From assembly GCA_018223385.1 (NCBI GenBank), contig JAGTTR010000006.1, positions 1 to 64,000 of the forward strand: 64,000 nucleotides of DNA. The letters run 5' to 3'. This stretch comes from Oscillospiraceae bacterium Marseille-Q3528. Lineage in GTDB: Bacteria > Bacillota > Clostridia > Lachnospirales > Lachnospiraceae. This document shows positions 60,835 through 64,000 of this stretch, one piece after another (position 1 is the stretch's first letter; each line of letters begins with the position of its first letter). Below the pieces are notes generated by a model. That model saw nothing but the letters and a program-made list of their open reading frames with translations, had not been told where the DNA came from and made no database searches. A program made the translations under genes and the position numbers.

Positions 60835-62516
60835 TTTCTATCACCTTCTTTCGCTTCAAATACAAGGCGCTGGTATTCCTCGTCATCCTCTTTTTCATAG
60901 CGGATACTGTCTCCGCTTACTAAAGCGGAAAGGTCGGCTTTGCAGCACACATTCAGCGACAAACGCAAGCCGTTTGCCTTAATGAGGCTTACCTGTATGC
61001 CTGTTAAATTCAAAATATCGGCTTCAATAACCGATTCATAAAAATCAAATACAGCGGTCGCCGTTTTGCTGGAGAGCATGGAAAGAGACTCGTCCACATA
61101 AAGTGAGCTGCGGACACCCAATAGCTTCAGCGTTTGGAGCGACTCATTGAAGGCACGGTGAAGTTCCGATGCCGCTATTTTAATATCTCGGTCGGTAAGG
61201 AGCGTCAGATGCTTGCGGCGTTTAATATAGCTGCACAGCACGGCAATCTCGGCAAGGAGCGTTTTGGCGCTGTCGGGATCGGTGCTTGAGATTCGGCGGT
61301 ATTCCTTAGTGAGCTCCGCAATGCGGTCGATCTGCGTCTGCGTAACGGAACGCAGGAGATCATACAGGCGGTTTTGCTCCTCCACCTTGCGGCGCTTGGC
61401 TTCACGCTTGTATTCATAACGGAGTATTTCATTCCTGTCGGCAAGCTCGTCTGCAAGGAGCTCGGAGTTCTCCTTGATGTCACGCAGAGCCGACACATCC
61501 TCCGTCCACACGGCATAGCCGCCGTCAATGGGCATGGTGTGAACGGTCAAGCTGCCCATCGTGACCGGGCTTTGCTCGGCTTTTTTCATCGTTTCCTTTG
61601 AGATAGGCGCAGTGTTTACAGCTGCATACCGAACGGTAAAGTCCTTGTCGGTAATCTCTGCCGATGTGTCGACAGAGGAGGCAAACAAGTCCACATAACG
61701 GCTGTTTGAATGTATATATCCGCAGGCGATGCAAAACTCAAAGGTCAGAATATACATCACACTTTGGAATGCGGCAATATCGCCGAACAAGTGGAGCAGC
61801 CAATCCACGCCCGCATAGTAAAGTGCGCTGTAAACAATCGCCAGCAGCATAGGAACAATGGGCAGAAAGTGGAGCCTTCCTTTTTGCACACGGCATTTGA
61901 AAAACATAATAACGAATGCGGCTAAGGCGCACAGCACCTGCCAGCCCACACTAATGAAGTAGCCTACCGAGTAGCCGTTGTTTTTGTCCGTCCACACGGC
62001 GGCGTCCTTCGGAAAGGTAAATACGAATTGGTGCAGGTCGTTTGTGAGCACGAGCAGAAGCAATACGCCGGAAATGATCCACAGAATCGACATTCCCTTG
62101 GGGAATTTGTATTTGTCCGGCTTCCCCAGCGACATGGCAATCAGCAGCGCCAGCATAGGCACAAACAGCATGGGCAGATAGAACAGATACCACAGGTAAC
62201 GGACGGCGTCCGGCTGCCAGAATATAAAATACTTCGCCGAACGGACTACCATCCAGATGATAAGAAGCACCGCAGTGACCGTCATAAATCTGCATACCTG
62301 CTTTTGCACGATCCGCTGGCGGACAGAAAGCCCCCAGGCGGCGAACAGGCCGATATAGATAAAGCTGCGCAGATAGGAAAACAGCATCGGGTAGAAGCTG
62401 CCCCTGCCCACAATTCGGAAGCAATATGCCAGTATCACGGCAAGCACAGCGATGCCGCTTATTATGATAGTATTCTTTTTCTGTTCGGTCATAAACAGAC
62501 CCCATTTCGCCTTCAT
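60831..62516 (-). CDS. 7TM-type histidine-kinase-like sensor
   Basis: A 561-residue membrane protein. Seven to eight helices (about 15-275) resemble the HisKA_7TM N-terminal sensor domain (WLYYLPMLFVPML-like core, FVFTFPKDAAVWTDKNNGYSVGY). A PAS-like linker, a coiled coil (about 345-410) and a C-terminal part follow in which no clear ATP-binding N or G box is seen, so it may be a sensor that signals through the next kinase and not a kinase itself. The start is ATG 62516; ATG 62492 is an alternative. It is the first gene of the operon. Confidence 0.75.
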   Translation of the reverse strand: MKAKWGLFMTEQKKNTIIISGIAVLAVILAYCFRIVGRGSFYPMLFSYLRSFIYIGLFAAWGLSVRQRIVQKQVCRFMTVTAVLLIIWMVVRSAKYFIFWQPDAVRYLWYLFYLPMLFVPMLALLIAMSLGKPDKYKFPKGMSILWIISGVLLLLVLTNDLHQFVFTFPKDAAVWTDKNNGYSVGYFISVGWQVLCALAAFVIMFFKCRVQKGRLHFLPIVPMLLAIVYSALYYAGVDWLLHLFGDIAAFQSVMYILTFEFCIACGYIHSNSRYVDLFASSVDTSAEITDKDFTVRYAAVNTAPISKETMKKAEQSPVTMGSLTVHTMPIDGGYAVWTEDVSALRDIKENSELLADELADRNEILRYEYKREAKRRKVEEQNRLYDLLRSVTQTQIDRIAELTKEYRRISSTDPDSAKTLLAEIAVLCSYIKRRKHLTLLTDRDIKIAASELHRAFNESLQTLKLLGVRSSLYVDESLSMLSSKTATAVFDFYESVIEADILNLTGIQVSLIKANGLRLSLNVCCKADLSALVSGDSIRYEKEDDEEYQRLVFEAKEGDRK

Positions 62517-62631
62517 TCGTTTTTACTTACCCTTGGGTATACCTTCTCAAATTAGATTTATGTACTTGAAAATGTGTTCATTTTTGTTTCTCTCAAATCT
62601 TTATTTATTATACTTCCGTTCATTTTAAAAA

Positions 62632-62663
62632 ATGGGCAATCCCGATTGGAATTGCCCACTCAT
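62632..62663. terminator. Hairpin upstream of the signalling operon
   Basis: GGGCAAT pairs with ATTGCCC with a ten-base loop. The space 62517-62955 otherwise holds the palindrome CATCAAATGATG near 62710 and element E, and no gene. Confidence 0.5.
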
Positions 62664-62781
62664 CGTACTAATTATGCGATTTTTTCTTGCTTGCACCGAT
62701 TTCTGCATCAAATGATGTAAGTTTGATGTAAATCGCTGTTTTTTCAGTTTTTTATCAAATGAAGTACGTCCCGTCTATTTA

Positions 62782-62946
62782 CTATGAAAGTCCTGAACGG
62801 CAGCCATGAATGAGTCATGCTTACATGAACGAATTCATGGATATCGGGCAGGCTAAACTGTATGAGTAAGCAGGGCAATCGCCCGGATTACGAATGCAGT
62901 TGCAGTTACGGGAGTGCCATAGGCACGGAGTAACTGACTTTCATAG
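62782..62946. repeat. Nested-palindrome element E (165 bp)
   Basis: An exact 11-base inverted repeat CTATGAAAGTC/GACTTTCATAG (62782-62792, 62936-62946) encloses three arms: CCATGAAT/ATTCATGG (62804-62811, 62833-62840) with inner TCATG-CTTA-CATGA; GGGC-AATC-GCCC (62873-62884); and AGTTAC/GTAACT (62904-62909, 62930-62935) with inner GTGCC-ATA-GGCAC (62914-62926). Size, outer-stem length and position directly 3' of a gene (here lysS) match element D, but the sequence differs. Confidence 0.72.
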
Positions 62947-62955
62947 AGTCACATC

Positions 62956-64000
62956 TTAATAGAGCTTTGCACCAGCCGGAATGTGGTTATCAACCATCAG
63001 AAGATGGAGTTTTTCTTCGCCTTCTTCTTCATGAATAGCACTGAGGAGCATACCGCAAGAGTCAATGCCCATCATAGCTCTCGGTGGAAGGTTTGTGATG
63101 GCGATCAGTGTTTTACCAACCAGTTCTTCCGGCTCGTAATAAGCGTGAATACCGCTTAAAATCGTACGATCTGTGCCTGTTCCATCATCAAGCGTGAACT
63201 GAAGGAGTTTCTTTGACTTCGGTACTGCAACACACTCTTTAACCTTTACTGCACGGAAATCTGACTTGCTGAATGTATCAAAATCAACAAATTCCTCAAA
63301 TAAAGGCTCTACCTTTACCTTAGAAAAATCAATCTTTTCAGACTCAGTTTTTACATTTTTTTCAGGTGCTTCAGAAGCTGTATTATTTACATCATTTTTC
63401 TTATTTACACCATCTAATGACTTCATTGTCGGGAAGAGCAACACATCACGGATAGCTGCAGAATCGGTGAGCAACATACACATACGGTCAATACCGAAAC
63501 CGATACCGCCTGTGGGCGGCATACCGATCTCCAGTGCGTTCAGGAAGTCTTCATCTGTGGTGTTGGCTTCCTCATCGCCCTGTGCCAGCAACTCTTCCTG
63601 GGCCTTGAAACGCTCTCTCTGATCGATGGGATCGTTGAGCTCGGAATAGGCATTGGCCATCTCCCAGCCGTTCATGAAGAACTCGAAACGCTCTACGTAC
63701 TCGGGATTGCTCGGTTTCTTCTTGGTCAGCGGAGAAATCTCTATCGGATGGTCCATAACAAAGGTTGGCTGAAGCAGATGCTCTTCTACGAATTCCTCGA
63801 AGAACAGGTTCAGGATGTCGCCCTTCTTATGGCGCTCTTCATATGCTACATGGTGCGCATCTGCGGCTGCGCGGGCCTCTTCCAGTGTATGGATCTCGTT
63901 CCAGTCCACACCGGAATATTTCTTGACAGCATCCACCATGGTGATCCGCTCGAAGGGCTTGCCCAGATCCATCTCGATGCCCTTGTAATTGATCACGGTT
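62956..64000 (-). CDS. lysS: Lysyl-tRNA synthetase, class II, partial (5' end beyond window)
   Basis: The C-terminal 348 codons of LysS. The class II core is visible up to motif 3 (LEIGMPPTGGIGFGIDRMCM), with GWEMANAYSELNDPIDQRERF before it. A linker rich in Asn, Glu and Lys (about 60 residues) then leads to a C-terminal EMAP/Arc1p-type tRNA-binding domain (VKVKECVAVPKSKKLLQF, TNLPPRAMMGIDSCGMLL). That extra domain is common in clostridial LysS and increases tRNA affinity. The start lies beyond the right edge; the frame is open there. Confidence 0.95.
   Translation of the reverse strand, partial: TVINYKGIEMDLGKPFERITMVDAVKKYSGVDWNEIHTLEEARAAADAHHVAYEERHKKGDILNLFFEEFVEEHLLQPTFVMDHPIEISPLTKKKPSNPEYVERFEFFMNGWEMANAYSELNDPIDQRERFKAQEELLAQGDEEANTTDEDFLNALEIGMPPTGGIGFGIDRMCMLLTDSAAIRDVLLFPTMKSLDGVNKKNDVNNTASEAPEKNVKTESEKIDFSKVKVEPLFEEFVDFDTFSKSDFRAVKVKECVAVPKSKKLLQFTLDDGTGTDRTILSGIHAYYEPEELVGKTLIAITNLPPRAMMGIDSCGMLLSAIHEEEGEEKLHLLMVDNHIPAGAKLY

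Overview
The window reads as chromosome of an anaerobic, spore-forming gut Clostridium, most likely Lachnospiraceae. Evidence: SpoIIID next to tRNA-Cys, the oxygen-sensitive class III ribonucleotide reductase NrdD/NrdG, a LysS with a C-terminal tRNA-binding extension, YhaM, MutS2 and VanW-family proteins, sortase-type surface proteins, and a tet(O)-tet(40) pair typical of human colonic Firmicutes. The species cannot be named from this sequence alone.

Layout. 1-3.1 kb is an AT-rich defence block on the minus strand: a type II Thoeris pair (ThsB TIR-like, ThsA membrane-macro), an unknown gene cut by the window edge and a transglutaminase-like protein. 3.2-33.9 kb is GC-richer core genome: RlmD, YhaM and a degenerate HtrA; MutS2; a two-component pair; TrmL; an aminotransferase with an Lrp regulator; an AIR-synthase-like protein; an operon of CBS protein, B12/radical SAM protein, exonuclease, 33-residue membrane peptide and VanW protein; NrdDG; a TrpXYZ-like ABC importer; small enzymes; a DUF11 protein; a membrane alpha/beta hydrolase; tRNA-Cys; SpoIIID.

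34-62.5 kb is accessory. It holds an AraC regulator and a large sortase substrate, then an AT-rich block with two TetR regulators, a GNAT protein and a lantibiotic-immunity ABC operon with its own two-component system. The first gene of that operon, the ATPase, is split by a 10-kb integrative mobilizable element at 44062-54066. The element carries MobC, relaxase, replication proteins, TnpW and a TnpX-type serine recombinase, plus tet(40) and a tet(O)-type gene with its attenuator leader. Rejoining the flanks restores the ATPase frame at its ABC signature motif. To the right lie a zinc-ribbon/methyltransferase chimera, surface-protein genes, a transposase remnant and a four-gene signalling cassette (7TM kinase, NarL-type kinase and regulator, and a receiver-like protein with Glu in place of the phospho-acceptor Asp). 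The window ends in lysS.

The least explained signal is a set of large nested-palindrome intergenic elements (9488-9649, 20295-20486, 30097-30205, 62782-62946, relic 21335-21373). The full-size elements each lie just 3' of a gene. Two share cloverleaf modules whose stems differ in sequence but stay complementary, as expected if base pairing is selected.
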